A stretch of DNA of 64,000 bases. Origin: Pseudomonas sp. LRP2-20 (lineage in GTDB: Bacteria > Pseudomonadota > Gammaproteobacteria > Pseudomonadales > Pseudomonadaceae). Where the stretch lies: the NCBI RefSeq assembly GCF_024349685.1, contig NZ_AP025944.1, forward strand, positions 3,292,001-3,356,000. Direction: 5' to 3'. The notes below the pieces were generated by a model. It saw only the letters and a program-made list of their open reading frames with translations. It did not search any database and had not been told where the DNA came from. Below, piece after piece: positions 44,349-53,645 of this stretch; position 1 is the first letter of the stretch; each line of letters begins with the position of its first letter. A program made the position numbers and the translations under genes.

Positions 44349-45470
44349 TTAGCGGACGAACACCTGCGGTGTGGTGGTGGACATGTCACCGCCCGGCAGC
44401 TTGATGTTCTTCACCTTCTCCAGTGTCTCGGGGTCGAACACCGCCAGGTCATTGAAGGTGCCGCCCAGGTACAGCTTGTCGCCCTTCTTGTCGAAGGTCA
44501 CGCAGTAATAGGTGTGCTCCAGATTAGCCGCCTTGATCAGCTTGCGCTGCTTGATGTCGTACTTGGCCAGGCGGTTGAGCACGCCGTAGATCTGGTTCGG
44601 GTCCTTCGGCGAGCGCAGGCCGGTGAAGTACAGCTCGGTCAGGTCGGCGAACTCCTGGGTGTGGGGTTTGCCGGTCTTGAGGTCGATGCTCAGGTAGCCG
44701 TACAGCGGCTGCGCCTCGTTCGGGTCCTGCTTGGCGTCCTTGAACCTGGCAATGGTGTAGAGCATCGAGAACTCATGGCGCGGGCTCTGGTGCGGCCAGA
44801 AGTACAGCACATCCGGGGCACTGTAGCCTTTGCGGTTCCAGTTGCGCAGCGGCAGGGCCACGGTGTACTTGCCGGTCTTCACGTCCATCTTGTAGATGTC
44901 CGGCCCCACGAAGAACAGGCTGCCATCATCGGCGGCGCGCATCAGGTAGACCTGGCGCGGCATCGGGAATGTGCGCAGCGGCTTGGCCTCCAGGCCGTCA
45001 GCGGTGCTGTACACCTCCAGGCGCGGTGGCTTGACCACGTAGTGGTCGTTCAGGCGCTGGGTCGGGTTGACCGTGGCGTACACCTCTTTGCCATCGGGGC
45101 TCAGGGCAAACGAGTACATCGACTTGCCGACTTCGCCGGGCACGCTGGACAGATTGGCGTGGAAGGTGGTCTTGCAGGTGTCCAGGTCGATGCCGTAGAT
45201 GTCGGCATAATGGTTGTTGAGCACGTAGGCGGTGCGGTTGTCCGGCGCCATCATCGCGGTGCCGGGGCCGAACTTGTCGGGCATCTGGCAGCTCTTGTAC
45301 AGCGTGTCGCTGGCCACGTCGATGACGTGCAGGTTGTTCGGGTAGTTGGTGGTGATCAGGTATTCCTGGCCAGCCTTGAGGGCCGGGCCGGCATCATCGG
45401 CCTGTACCGCCCAGGTGCAGGCTGTGGCGGCGATGGTCAGCGCGAGTTGCGCGCAGCGTCCAGCTTTCAT
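44349..45470 (-). CDS. qhpB: quinohemoprotein amine dehydrogenase beta subunit
   Basis: 373 residues: signal peptide (MKAGRCAQLALTIAATACTWAVQA) and then a seven-bladed beta-propeller with YVLNNHYADIYGIDLDTC-type strands, the usual beta subunit of QHNDH. In the periplasm it binds the gamma subunit at the active site together with QhpA. The ATG at 45470 has AAGGGG 7 nt upstream and gives a proper signal peptide. It begins 32 bp after the gamma-subunit stop. Last gene of the qhpA-D-C-B unit, the same order as I recall for Paracoccus. Confidence 0.93.
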   Translation of the reverse strand: MKAGRCAQLALTIAATACTWAVQADDAGPALKAGQEYLITTNYPNNLHVIDVASDTLYKSCQMPDKFGPGTAMMAPDNRTAYVLNNHYADIYGIDLDTCKTTFHANLSSVPGEVGKSMYSFALSPDGKEVYATVNPTQRLNDHYVVKPPRLEVYSTADGLEAKPLRTFPMPRQVYLMRAADDGSLFFVGPDIYKMDVKTGKYTVALPLRNWNRKGYSAPDVLYFWPHQSPRHEFSMLYTIARFKDAKQDPNEAQPLYGYLSIDLKTGKPHTQEFADLTELYFTGLRSPKDPNQIYGVLNRLAKYDIKQRKLIKAANLEHTYYCVTFDKKGDKLYLGGTFNDLAVFDPETLEKVKNIKLPGGDMSTTTPQVFVR

Positions 45471-45502
45471 GCGGTTTCCCCTTGTCATTCTTGTTGGGCC
45501 GG

Positions 45503-45826
45503 TCACTTGTCTTTAGGGAACACGGTGCCGAGGTTGCGCCAGTCTTCCTGGGAGTTGTTCGCCTGGGCGTTCCAGTCCTGGTAAGTATTCATCATGTCCG
45601 GCACCTGGGCCGGCCACCAGCAAGGGTCGGAGCAACCGTACAGGTCGGCCTCCATCGGCTGGCACAGCGAGCTGACGCCGCCAAAGGCGTCCACTTCCCA
45701 ACCCGGGTCGGTGGTGGCGGTGCAGCCGGCCACCGCGCTCATGGCCAGGACGTCGGCGACGCGGTCTTCGGCGGCGGCCTGTTCGAGGATGCGCGCCTTG
45801 TTGTTCAGGGGCTTCAAATGCTTCAT
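45503..45826 (-). CDS. qhpC: quinohemoprotein amine dehydrogenase gamma subunit (CTQ precursor)
   Basis: 107 residues: a 28-residue leader without a signal peptide and a 79-residue mature part, the known gamma-subunit size. With the leader removed, every residue of the published P. putida cross-links is in place: Cys7-Glu16, Cys27-Asp33, Cys41-Asp49 and the cofactor pair Cys37-Trp43 (precursor Cys35/Glu44, Cys55/Asp61, Cys69/Asp77, Cys65/Trp71). So it is a ribosomally made, heavily modified peptide: QhpD makes the thioether rings, QhpG helps form the quinone, QhpE cuts the leader and QhpF exports it. It starts 1 bp after the qhpD stop. Confidence 0.95.
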   Translation of the reverse strand: MKHLKPLNNKARILEQAAAEDRVADVLAMSAVAGCTATTDPGWEVDAFGGVSSLCQPMEADLYGCSDPCWWPAQVPDMMNTYQDWNAQANNSQEDWRNLGTVFPKDK

Positions 45827-45827
45827 G

Positions 45828-47258
45828 TCAGTGCGCCTTCCGCGGGGTGATGTAGCGGTCGATGAAGGCCGGGTTGGCGGCCATGATGCGGCTGTAGACC
45901 TCGATGCCGAAGTCGACCCAGTCGCGCATCAACTCGCAGTAGTGGTAGGTCGGGTGCTGCGGGTCGCCGTAGCGGGCGTAGCTCTCGTGGTAGCAGCCGC
46001 CGGAGCACAGGTTGCGGATGCGGCAGCTGTCGCAGCCGGTGTTGCTGCGGTCCAGGCGCTGCGACAGGAAGTCGTTGAGCTGTGCCTGCTTCACGCCCTG
46101 GTGGACGTTGCCGAAGGTTGGCAGGCTGGAGCCGGTGAAGCGGTGGCACAGGTTCAGCTCGCCTTCGTGATCCACGGCCAGCATCTTCAGCCCGGCACCG
46201 CACGGCAAGGCCTTCTTGTGGCCTTCGTGGATGTCGGTGATCAGCTGGTGCAGGTTGGAGAAGCCGATGTTGCGGTGCTCCAGCGCCGCCTCCAGGTACT
46301 TGCGGCCCAGCGCCTTCATGTTGGCGAACACCTGCAGCAGCTCTTCGCCGGTGAGGTTGAAATCGGCCATGTCGCCGGAGGTGACCGGGGCAAAGCCGAC
46401 TTCAGCGAAGCCCATTTCGTTGAACAGGTGGTTCCAGATGGTCTCGACGTCGGTGATGCCACGGGTCAGGGTGACCCGCGCGCCCACCGGGCGGCTGGTG
46501 TAGCGCGACAGCAGCAGGTCGGCCTTGCGCCGCACCACGTCATAGGTGCCCTGCCCGCCCACGGTGATGCGGTTGCGGTCGTGCACGGTCTTCGGGCCGT
46601 CGATACTGATCGACAGGCCGAAGCGGTGGGCGTTGAGCCAGTCGATGATCTCTTCGGTGAGCAAGGTCGCGTTGGTGGTCATGATGAATTCCACCTGCTT
46701 GCCGGCTTCGGCGAAACGCCGCTCGCAGTAGGCGACCATGTGCTCGATCAGCGGCCGGTTGGACAGCGGCTCGCCACCGAAGAACACCACGCTGTAGCGT
46801 TCCTCGTTGGGCGACTCCTTGAGCAGCATCTCCACCGAGGCTTCGGCGGTGGCGGTGCTCATCTTCTTGCCGGCGGACGGTTTGTCCAGGTCTTCCTTGT
46901 AGCAGTAGGTGCAGCTGAGGTTGCAGCCGGTGTTGACGTTGAGCACCACGGTGTTCAGTGCCGTGCGCTCGACCTGCTTGAGGGCGATTTCCGGGGTCAG
47001 CGGCGAGCCGTCGCTGACCAGCTCCAGTGCGATCAGCTCGCGCAGGGTGCCCTGGATTTCATCGCCGGCAAACTGCTGGCCAAGGCGCTGCATCAGCTCC
47101 TCGGCCGAGCAGCCTTGCTGGCGCAGGGTGTCGATGATACCGCCGGTCACCGCGTCGGCGGTGAACAGCGAACTGCTGGGGATGTGGAACAGCATGCGGT
47201 CGGCATCGACCTGCACTTCGTGCAGGTTGCGTTCGACCAGGTTCAGTAGCGCGCCCAT
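45828..47258 (-). CDS. qhpD: radical SAM/SPASM maturase of the gamma subunit
   Basis: 476 residues. The radical SAM cluster motif is CNLSCTYCY (CxxxCxxC), followed by FFGGEPLSN; the C-terminal SPASM-like region has [25 protein letters not shown] and a further Cys for auxiliary clusters. An N-terminal RiPP-recognition-like domain precedes it. It installs the three Cys-to-Asp/Glu thioether bridges in QhpC using SAM radical chemistry. Cytoplasmic. It lies 48 bp after qhpA and directly before qhpC, as expected for enzyme and substrate. Confidence 0.95.
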   Translation of the reverse strand: MGALLNLVERNLHEVQVDADRMLFHIPSSSLFTADAVTGGIIDTLRQQGCSAEELMQRLGQQFAGDEIQGTLRELIALELVSDGSPLTPEIALKQVERTALNTVVLNVNTGCNLSCTYCYKEDLDKPSAGKKMSTATAEASVEMLLKESPNEERYSVVFFGGEPLSNRPLIEHMVAYCERRFAEAGKQVEFIMTTNATLLTEEIIDWLNAHRFGLSISIDGPKTVHDRNRITVGGQGTYDVVRRKADLLLSRYTSRPVGARVTLTRGITDVETIWNHLFNEMGFAEVGFAPVTSGDMADFNLTGEELLQVFANMKALGRKYLEAALEHRNIGFSNLHQLITDIHEGHKKALPCGAGLKMLAVDHEGELNLCHRFTGSSLPTFGNVHQGVKQAQLNDFLSQRLDRSNTGCDSCRIRNLCSGGCYHESYARYGDPQHPTYHYCELMRDWVDFGIEVYSRIMAANPAFIDRYITPRKAH

Positions 47259-47306
47259 GGCGACCTCCCGATAATCGATGCGTTGGAAAACCGTTGCCCA
47301 CTGCCG

Positions 47307-48872
47307 TTACGGCAGCGGCGGGTTGTTCCAGCGCTGGACGGTGACGATCATGTGGCCCTCACCGCTCTGGCCGCCGTCTGCCAAGGTGGCGATGACTTTC
47401 AGGTTGCCGGCGTTGTTGGTCATCATCTTGCGCGCCGGGTTCGGGCCGGCACCGCCAGGCACGAACACACCGTCGGCCTGCATCTGCCCGGCGAACTTGA
47501 CGTCTTCGTCCTCGACCGCACGCTCGTTGAACGGCTCGACTTTCCAGTTGGCCGGCAGGTAGCCGATACGCAGCGGCTGGCCATTGGCGTCCTTGCCCCA
47601 GGCTTCGGCTTCGAAGCGCCCCTGGACCTTCGGCACCGACGCACCGTTTTCGCCGATGCGGGCGATGGAGAATGCCGGCACCACCTTCACTTCCTCGACC
47701 TTGTCGTACACCGCCAGGTTTGCGCCCTTGAGCTCACCCACGGCAACTTCGCGCTGGCCAGGCTTGGCGTCGGCTGCGGCTCGGGCCTTCACGCGCACCA
47801 GGGTCGGGCTCTGCTCCAGCACCTCGGTCACTTCCACGCCGGCGCCCAGGTCAGGCTTGCCGGCAAGGCCGGTGCCAACCAGGGTGATCTCGCTTTCGCC
47901 ACCGGCCTTGATGAATGCCGGCTGTACCGCGAGCAGGCGGGCCTTGCCCTCTTTGGCTGCGGTGAAGTCCAGGCCACGCTCGTCGTGATCGGCTTCGAAC
48001 ATGCGACCCTTCATCTCGCCGTCCAGCGCGGCGAAGACCTGGCGCAGGTTGCTGTCGCCGACCTTGACGTTGCCGCGCCATTCATAGCCGTTATAGAGAA
48101 TCGCCGTGCCACTGCCGTTGAACGGCGTGCCGTCGGCGTAGCTGCCCTTGACCTCGACCTTGAAGGTATCGCCCTGGTCGGCGCTGACGGTCATCACCCC
48201 GCGCACATCGCCCTTGGCCAGCATGTGGCCGCTGAACGCCCACTGCCCCGGCAGTGCTTCGGCGGTCGGCTTGGCCTTCTGCCATTCGGCCCAGGCCGGG
48301 CTTTCCAGCGGGAAGCGCTTGGCCAGGTCCGGTACCACTTGCTTGAGGGCGATGTCCAGCCAGTCGCGGTCACGTGCCTGGGCCTGGTATTCCAAAGACG
48401 GCCACTGGCCGAGGTGGAAGTTGATCAGGTGTTCCCACTCCTGCGCCGGGCGCCGTTGCAGGGCGACACGGGCGCCGGAGTGGCAGCGGCCACAGGTTTC
48501 GCTGAGCTGGGTGTCGAAGTGCTCGACGGTGTTGAGCCGGCGCTCCATGGCGTAGCGCACGCCATCGGTCTCACTGGGCGCCAGGCCCTGCTTGTCGGCC
48601 AGGTACTTGACCAGGGCGCGACGGTCGTCGTCACTGATCTGCAGGCCATGCATGACCTGCATGCGGGCGATGCTCATCAGCCAGCCTTCCGGCGTCTTGC
48701 GCTGGTGGCTGATGCGGCTGTAGGTATCGTTGCCCTCAGGGATATGGCACCCCATGCACTTGTTCTGCAACAGGCTCGGGCCCTGCTCGGCCGCCATGGC
48801 CTGGGTGCCCAGCAGTGCGGCGGCGACCAGCGCCAGTTTGCCCGCATGCCGCCGGAGTCGAGTCGTCTTCAA
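47307..48872 (-). CDS. qhpA: quinohemoprotein amine dehydrogenase alpha subunit (diheme)
   Basis: 521 residues. Signal peptide to about TQAMAA, then two c-type heme sites, CMGCH (39-43) and CGRCH (127-131), and three C-terminal beta domains. It takes electrons from the cysteine tryptophylquinone in QhpC and passes them to a periplasmic carrier. Start: a TTG at 48872 with GGAGG 7 nt upstream, giving MKTTRLRRHAG; a longer ATG frame would begin inside the sigma-54 promoter and spoil the signal peptide. First gene of the structural unit. Confidence 0.92.
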   Translation of the reverse strand: MKTTRLRRHAGKLALVAAALLGTQAMAAEQGPSLLQNKCMGCHIPEGNDTYSRISHQRKTPEGWLMSIARMQVMHGLQISDDDRRALVKYLADKQGLAPSETDGVRYAMERRLNTVEHFDTQLSETCGRCHSGARVALQRRPAQEWEHLINFHLGQWPSLEYQAQARDRDWLDIALKQVVPDLAKRFPLESPAWAEWQKAKPTAEALPGQWAFSGHMLAKGDVRGVMTVSADQGDTFKVEVKGSYADGTPFNGSGTAILYNGYEWRGNVKVGDSNLRQVFAALDGEMKGRMFEADHDERGLDFTAAKEGKARLLAVQPAFIKAGGESEITLVGTGLAGKPDLGAGVEVTEVLEQSPTLVRVKARAAADAKPGQREVAVGELKGANLAVYDKVEEVKVVPAFSIARIGENGASVPKVQGRFEAEAWGKDANGQPLRIGYLPANWKVEPFNERAVEDEDVKFAGQMQADGVFVPGGAGPNPARKMMTNNAGNLKVIATLADGGQSGEGHMIVTVQRWNNPPLP

Positions 48873-48948
48873 GGTCAGACCTCCACGGTTGTTGTTCTTA
48901 TGGTTTTCACACGCTTTGGGACAGCAGGTGTGCATGTGAAGGTTGTGA

Positions 48949-48965
48949 TACAGAAACTGTGCCAA
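48949..48965 (-). promoter_or_regulatory. sigma-54 promoter of qhpA
   Basis: TTGGCACAGTTTCTGTA on the minus strand: the -24 box is perfect (TTGGCAC), the -12 box is CTGTA instead of TTGCA. It lies 77 bp upstream of the TTG start of qhpA. Confidence 0.6.
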
Positions 48966-49062
48966 GTGGGATAAAAGTGTTGTATTTCAGGTTTTTAGCA
49001 GTTTTCGTCAGGGGTGTTGGGCGGTTGCCTGAGTCGTTGAAGCGTGCCATTTCGCGACAGGG

Positions 49063-49079
49063 TGTTTCATCCTGAGACA
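49063..49079. promoter_or_regulatory. candidate activator site (TGTTTCA dyad)
   Basis: TGTTTCA-TCC-TGAGACA, a near-perfect dyad, about 100 bp upstream of the qhpA sigma-54 promoter. The same half-site recurs in the cluster at 49200, so it may be the upstream activating sequence. Confidence 0.45.
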
Positions 49080-49087
49080 GGGCCTGC

Positions 49088-49196
49088 TGTGCAGGCCATT
49101 CGCGGGGCAAGCCCGCTCCCATAGGTACAGCGTATAGCTCAAGTACTGTGCAGATCCTGTGGGAGCGGGCTTGCCCCGCGAAGAGGCCGGCACAGT
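49088..49196. repeat. REP pair (inverted)
   Basis: Facing REP units with cores gcggggcaagcccgctccca and gggagcgggcttgccccgcg. It sits exactly between the two candidate activator clusters of the divergent qhp promoters. Confidence 0.9.
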
Positions 49197-49199
49197 CAC

Positions 49200-49227
49200 T
49201 GTTTCATCACCGTCTCACCTTGTCTCA
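49200..49227. promoter_or_regulatory. candidate activator site cluster (TGTYTCA repeats)
   Basis: Three same-direction half-sites TGTTTCA (49200), cGTCTCA (49211) and TGTCTCA (49221), spaced 11 and 10 bp, that is one helical turn each. They lie about 90-115 bp upstream of the aldehyde dehydrogenase sigma-54 promoter, the usual distance for an enhancer-type activator. Confidence 0.45.
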
Positions 49228-49312
49228 ATGTGCAACAGCGCAGCCTTGCAATCCCAACCTGGCACCTTCGCAAAACCCAACCCGTTCAGCACCTTGCGGC
49301 CATTGGGCAACC

Positions 49313-49329
49313 TTGGCACGGCCATTGCG
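49313..49329 (+). promoter_or_regulatory. sigma-54 promoter of the aldehyde dehydrogenase gene
   Basis: TTGGCACGGCCATTGCG fits the consensus TGGCACG-N4-TTGCW except for the last base. It ends 39 bp before the ATG. Confidence 0.8.
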
Positions 49330-49368
49330 CCAGTGCCTGCCACATCCAATGACAAGAGGCTCAGCCCC

Positions 49369-50862
49369 ATGCTTTCCGAACTGCCCATCCTGCCCGCCAC
49401 CCGCGCCTTCCTCGAACGCAAGCTGAAGATGCGTATCGGCGCCGACTGGCAGGACGCCGCCAGCGGCCGCACCCTGGCGTTCCGCAACCCGGCCACTGGC
49501 GAGGTGCTGGGCGAAGTGCCCGCCGCCGAGGCCGAAGATGTCGACCGCGCGGTGCGCGCCGCACGCCAGGCCTTCGATGATTCGCCGTGGAGCCGCATGC
49601 GCCCACGCGAGCGGCAGAACCTGCTGTGGCGCCTGGCCGACCTGATGGAGCGCGACGCGCAGCAACTGGCCGAGCTGGAATGCCTGAACAACGGCAAGAG
49701 CGCCGCCGTGGCCAAGGTCATGGACGTGCAGCTGGCCATCGACTTCCTGCGCTACATGGCCGGCTGGGCCACCAAGATCGAGGGTAGCACCGTCGAAGCG
49801 TCCATGCCGCTGATGCCCAATGACCAGTTCCATGGCTTCGTGCGTCGCGAAGCGGTCGGCGTGGTCGGCGCCATCGTCGCCTGGAACTTCCCGCTGCTGC
49901 TGGCCTGCTGGAAGCTCGGCCCGGCCCTGGCCACTGGCTGCAGCGTGGTGCTCAAGCCGGCCGACGAAACCCCGCTGACCGCGCTCAAGCTGGCCGAGCT
50001 GGTGGACGAGGCTGGCTACCCGGCCGGGGTGTTCAACGTGATCACCGGCACCGGCCTGAACGCCGGTGCAGCGCTGAGCCGCCACCCGGGCGTGGACAAG
50101 CTGACCTTCACCGGCTCCACCGAAGTGGGCAAGCTGATCGGCAAGGCGGCCATGGACAACATGACCCGTGTCACCCTGGAGCTCGGCGGCAAGTCGCCGA
50201 CCATCGTCATGCCCGATGCCAACCTGCAGGAAGCCGCCGCCGGCGCCGCCACGGCGATCTTCTTCAACCAGGGCCAGGTGTGCTGCGCCGGCTCGCGCCT
50301 GTACGTGCACCGTAAGCACTTCGACAATGTGGTGGCCGACATCGCCGGTATCGCCAATGGCATGAAGCTCGGCAGCGGCCTGGACCCGGCCGTGCAGATG
50401 GGCCCGCTGATCTCAGCCAAGCAGCAGGACCGGGTCACCGGCTACATCGAGCTGGGCCGCGAGCTGGGGGCGACCATCGCCTGTGGCGGTGAAGGGTTTG
50501 GCCCGGGTTACTTCGTCAAGCCGACGGTGATCGTCGACGTCGACCAGCGCCATCGCCTGGTGCAGGAAGAGATCTTCGGGCCGGTGCTGGTGGCGATGCC
50601 GTTCGACGACCTCGACGAAGTGATCGGCATGGCCAACGACAACCCCTATGGCCTGGGCGCGAGCATCTGGTCCAACGACCTGGCGGCGGTGCACCGGATG
50701 ATTCCGCGGATCAAATCGGGTTCGGTGTGGGTCAACTGCCACAGCGCGCTGGACCCGGCGCTGCCGTTCGGGGGTTACAAGATGTCCGGTGTCGGGCGTG
50801 AGATGGGCGCTGCGGCTATTGAGCATTACACCGAGCTCAAGTCGGTGCTGATCAAGCTCTGA
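49369..50862 (+). CDS. peaE: aldehyde dehydrogenase (phenylacetaldehyde type)
   Basis: 497 residues of the classical ALDH family. General-base Glu in VTLELGGKSPTIV, nucleophile Cys in FNQGQVCCAGSR, GSTEVGKLIG cofactor loop and NPYGLGASIW at the end. Length and closeness to the qhp genes fit the phenylacetaldehyde dehydrogenase of the phenylethylamine (pea) route in P. putida: QHNDH makes phenylacetaldehyde and this enzyme oxidises it to phenylacetate with NAD. Substrate is inferred from context. The ATG at 49369 has GAGG 9 nt upstream and a sigma-54 promoter just before it. The symbol follows the P. putida U naming as I remember it. Confidence 0.85.
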   Translation: MLSELPILPATRAFLERKLKMRIGADWQDAASGRTLAFRNPATGEVLGEVPAAEAEDVDRAVRAARQAFDDSPWSRMRPRERQNLLWRLADLMERDAQQLAELECLNNGKSAAVAKVMDVQLAIDFLRYMAGWATKIEGSTVEASMPLMPNDQFHGFVRREAVGVVGAIVAWNFPLLLACWKLGPALATGCSVVLKPADETPLTALKLAELVDEAGYPAGVFNVITGTGLNAGAALSRHPGVDKLTFTGSTEVGKLIGKAAMDNMTRVTLELGGKSPTIVMPDANLQEAAAGAATAIFFNQGQVCCAGSRLYVHRKHFDNVVADIAGIANGMKLGSGLDPAVQMGPLISAKQQDRVTGYIELGRELGATIACGGEGFGPGYFVKPTVIVDVDQRHRLVQEEIFGPVLVAMPFDDLDEVIGMANDNPYGLGASIWSNDLAAVHRMIPRIKSGSVWVNCHSALDPALPFGGYKMSGVGREMGAAAIEHYTELKSVLIKL

Positions 50863-51212
50863 TGTATTGATCGCCTGCTGTGCGCTGGCTGCCCACTTTT
50901 ATCCAGGGTGAACAGCGCACTGCCAGTGCTCCGTGGATGCAGGCTATTTTGTAACCCCTTGATTCAGACACTTTTTGACATCGGTTTCGAGCGTGAGGCC
51001 CTTGTCGGCCGCGCAGCGACCGCAAAGCAGCGCCAGTGCTGAGCCGGCGCCCTTCTCCAAACGCCGGGCGCTCGCAAACTGTGTAGGAAAGCGTGAAATT
51101 TCTCGGTTTCCCGGTCCTACAAACGCCTGTTTAACCTCAACACACCGTTCATTGCTGCCCCTTCGATCATTGCCCTAACCTCCGAACGCTTCTCGCATTC
51201 AAGGACAACGCA
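50863..51212. other. intergenic region before the T6SS module
   Basis: 350 bp without a gene. A loose dyad gtgcgctg...cagcgcac lies near 50880 and a spaced dyad TGTAGGA (51082-51088)/TCCTACA (51115-51121) near the VgrG side. It should contain the left boundary of the inserted T6SS module, which I cannot place exactly. Confidence 0.3.
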
Positions 51213-53048
51213 ATGATCATGGACCTGGCCGCGCGCCTGACGCCGCAGCATCGCCGACTGTTCCGGTTTCACCACCCGGCCGAACTCGACCAGCCACTGC
51301 TGCTGCAGAGCTTCAAGGGCCAGGATGGCCTTTCACGGCCATTCGCCTACGAGCTGCTACTGCTCAGCGACACGCCGCAGATGCCGCTGAAGTCGATGAT
51401 CGGCCAGCAGGTCAGCATCGAGATCGAACTGGCCGATGCCGCACCGCGCTTCATCAACGGCTACCTCACCCACTTTGCCAGCCTGGGCAGCGATGGCGCC
51501 CTGGACCGCTACGGCGCCACCCTGAGCCCATGGCTGGCGATGCTCCGGCACCGCACGGACACGCGCATCTTCCAGAACTGCACGGTCGATGAAGTACTCG
51601 CGCAAGTCTTTGCCCTGTACCCGGCTTACGCCGCCTATGCCTGGCGCCTTAGCCAGCCGCTGAAGCGCCACACCTACATCACCCAATACCGCGAAAGCGA
51701 CCTCAACTTCGTCCAGCGCCTGCTGGATGAAGCCGGCTTGTTCTACTTTTTCGAGCACAGCCTCGAAGGCCACACCTTGGTCATCGGTGACGACTCCACC
51801 GTGCTAGACGCGCTTCCCGAGCAGCCGCAGATCCGCTTTCACAGCGCCTCGGTCACCGAAACCGCCGACTCGATCACCCAATGGTGCGGCCACCGCCAGC
51901 TGCAGGCCGGCAGCATGGCGGCGCAGACCTTCGACTACCGCCAGCCACGCAACCGCCTGCCAGTGGCAATGCGCAGTATCAACCAACAGGGTGAGGTGCA
52001 GCGCTTCGAGGTCTATGACCCCGGCCAGTACACCCACAGTACGTCTGACGAAGGCGAAGCGTGGATGCGCCTGCGCATCGAGGCGTTGGAGCTGACCGGC
52101 AAACGGTTCGAGGGCGCCAGCAACTGCCGGGCGATGCGCCCCGGCTACAGCTTCGAGTTGCTGCAGCACCCTGGCCATGAGCGTGGCCCGCTGGAGGAGC
52201 GCGAGTTCCTGCTGATGGAGGTGAACTGCGAAGGCCACAACAACTACCTCACCGGCCAGCAGGCCAGCTACTTCAACGCCTTCACCTGCGTGCGCAAGAA
52301 GATCCCATACCGCCCGCCGCTGGGCACGCCAAGGCCGACCATCAGCGGCCCGCAGACCGCCATCGTCGTCGGCCCGCCGGGCGAAGAAATCTTCACCGAC
52401 GAACTGGGCCGGGTGAAGGTGCAGTTCCACTGGGACCGCCATGGCGGGTTCAACGAGCAGAGTTCCTGCTGGGTGCGCGTGGCACAGGCTGGGGCCAGCG
52501 GTGGGTTTGGCAGCATCCAGATCCCACGGGTGGAAGACGAGGTGGTGGTGATGTTTCTCGACGGCAACCCGGACCGCCCGCTGATCATCGGCAGCCTCTA
52601 CAACAGCAGCAATACCCCGCCCTGGGCGCTGCCAGCGAACAAGACCCAAAGCGGTTTGTTGACGCGCTCGATCAAGGGCCAAGGGTCGAATGCCAATTTC
52701 TTGCGCTTTGACGACAAGGGTGGCGCTGAGCAGGTGATCCTGCATGCCGAGCGCAATCTGGATACGGAAGTGGAGGCGGATGAAAAACGCGTGGTGGGTG
52801 GCAATCGGTCCATCACGGTCGGAGGCAAGCACGCCGAAACCATCCGGCTGGAAAGCAGCACTGCTGTGGAAGAAGGGTCGTACTTCGTCACGGTCGATCA
52901 GGGGGCGGTGCGGATCAAGGCGGCAACGTCCATCACGCTGGAAGTTGGGGGTAGCCGCCTGGAAATGAAAGCGGATGGAAAAGTCATCCTGTCTGGTGTG
53001 GAGGTAGACCTCACAGGCAGCAGCATCATCAATTTGAACAAGAACTAG
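51213..53048 (+). CDS. vgrG: VgrG type VI secretion spike
   Basis: 611 residues: the N-terminal gp27-like part (FRFHHPAELDQPLLLQSF onward, ITQYRESDLNFVQRLLDEAGL), the gp5 OB domain (RVKVQFHWDRHG, SCWVRVAQAGASGGFGS) and the C-terminal beta-helix with GSLYNSSNTPPWALP and repeated xVGGNRSITVGG strands. It ends at INLNKN with no fused effector domain. It forms the trimeric tip that carries the PAAR effector encoded two genes downstream. AAGGA lies 7 nt before the ATG. No other T6SS structural genes are present, so this is an orphan vgrG cargo module. Confidence 0.95.
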   Translation: MIMDLAARLTPQHRRLFRFHHPAELDQPLLLQSFKGQDGLSRPFAYELLLLSDTPQMPLKSMIGQQVSIEIELADAAPRFINGYLTHFASLGSDGALDRYGATLSPWLAMLRHRTDTRIFQNCTVDEVLAQVFALYPAYAAYAWRLSQPLKRHTYITQYRESDLNFVQRLLDEAGLFYFFEHSLEGHTLVIGDDSTVLDALPEQPQIRFHSASVTETADSITQWCGHRQLQAGSMAAQTFDYRQPRNRLPVAMRSINQQGEVQRFEVYDPGQYTHSTSDEGEAWMRLRIEALELTGKRFEGASNCRAMRPGYSFELLQHPGHERGPLEEREFLLMEVNCEGHNNYLTGQQASYFNAFTCVRKKIPYRPPLGTPRPTISGPQTAIVVGPPGEEIFTDELGRVKVQFHWDRHGGFNEQSSCWVRVAQAGASGGFGSIQIPRVEDEVVVMFLDGNPDRPLIIGSLYNSSNTPPWALPANKTQSGLLTRSIKGQGSNANFLRFDDKGGAEQVILHAERNLDTEVEADEKRVVGGNRSITVGGKHAETIRLESSTAVEEGSYFVTVDQGAVRIKAATSITLEVGGSRLEMKADGKVILSGVEVDLTGSSIINLNKN

Positions 53049-53069
53049 TCAGGGACAAGGAACAGTCTT

Positions 53070-53645
53070 ATGCATCGTCCGAATATTTATGACCGGCTTT
53101 CACAGCGGCGCGAACAGCAAGAGCGACTTGAGCGTGAGCGGCTGGAACAGGAAGCATTGAAGGCCGTGCCGCCCCCGCGCTTTTTCACCAACGAACTGAG
53201 TTTTGTTCGCCCAGAAGCACTCAAGGACAAGACCTACCAACTTCTGACATTGACTGACATTGGGCCGAGTCCGTTTTCACTGGTAATAGGTCGGTCGCAG
53301 GTTTCACCCGACGTAGATCTGGAAGTGCTTTCTCAACGGCTGTTGAAGGAATTGGAGAAATCACTCGCTCATCTTCAATGGCTCGAGCCGCTTTCACCTG
53401 CCGAGGTGGCAGGCGTGGAGGCTAGACGAGCCGAGTTGCGCTGGCGTCAACAAGGTCAGCCCGTGCACCAGATTCAGCTGATTTTTCTGCACCGGGACGA
53501 ACATGGATGCCCGCTACTGATTCAGATCACCGCGTCCAGCAACAATCCCAAGGGCATGACCGCTATCGAGCGCAGTGCCTTCGAGGAAATGCTCGGCAGC
53601 CTGGCGCTACGCGCAACGGAAGTTGAAAAGGCAGCCGCCGTATGA
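53070..53645 (+). CDS. Eag-type (DUF1795) effector chaperone
   Basis: 191 residues. After a charged helical N-terminus (RREQQERLERERLEQE) comes a DUF1795/EagR-like fold: FFTNELSFVRPEAL, LTLTDIGPSPFSLVIGR, LQWLEPLSPAEVAG and QIQLIFLHRDEHGCPLLIQITAS. Eag proteins bind the hydrophobic pre-PAAR helices of their effector and load it onto VgrG. Its TGA overlaps the ATG of the PAAR effector (ATGA), so chaperone and client are translationally coupled, as the family leads one to expect. Confidence 0.85.
   Translation: MHRPNIYDRLSQRREQQERLERERLEQEALKAVPPPRFFTNELSFVRPEALKDKTYQLLTLTDIGPSPFSLVIGRSQVSPDVDLEVLSQRLLKELEKSLAHLQWLEPLSPAEVAGVEARRAELRWRQQGQPVHQIQLIFLHRDEHGCPLLIQITASSNNPKGMTAIERSAFEEMLGSLALRATEVEKAAAV

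Noticed and set aside
49257..49273. another CTGGCAC sequence as a third sigma-54 promoter
   Set aside because: No GC at the required 10-bp spacing from the GG.
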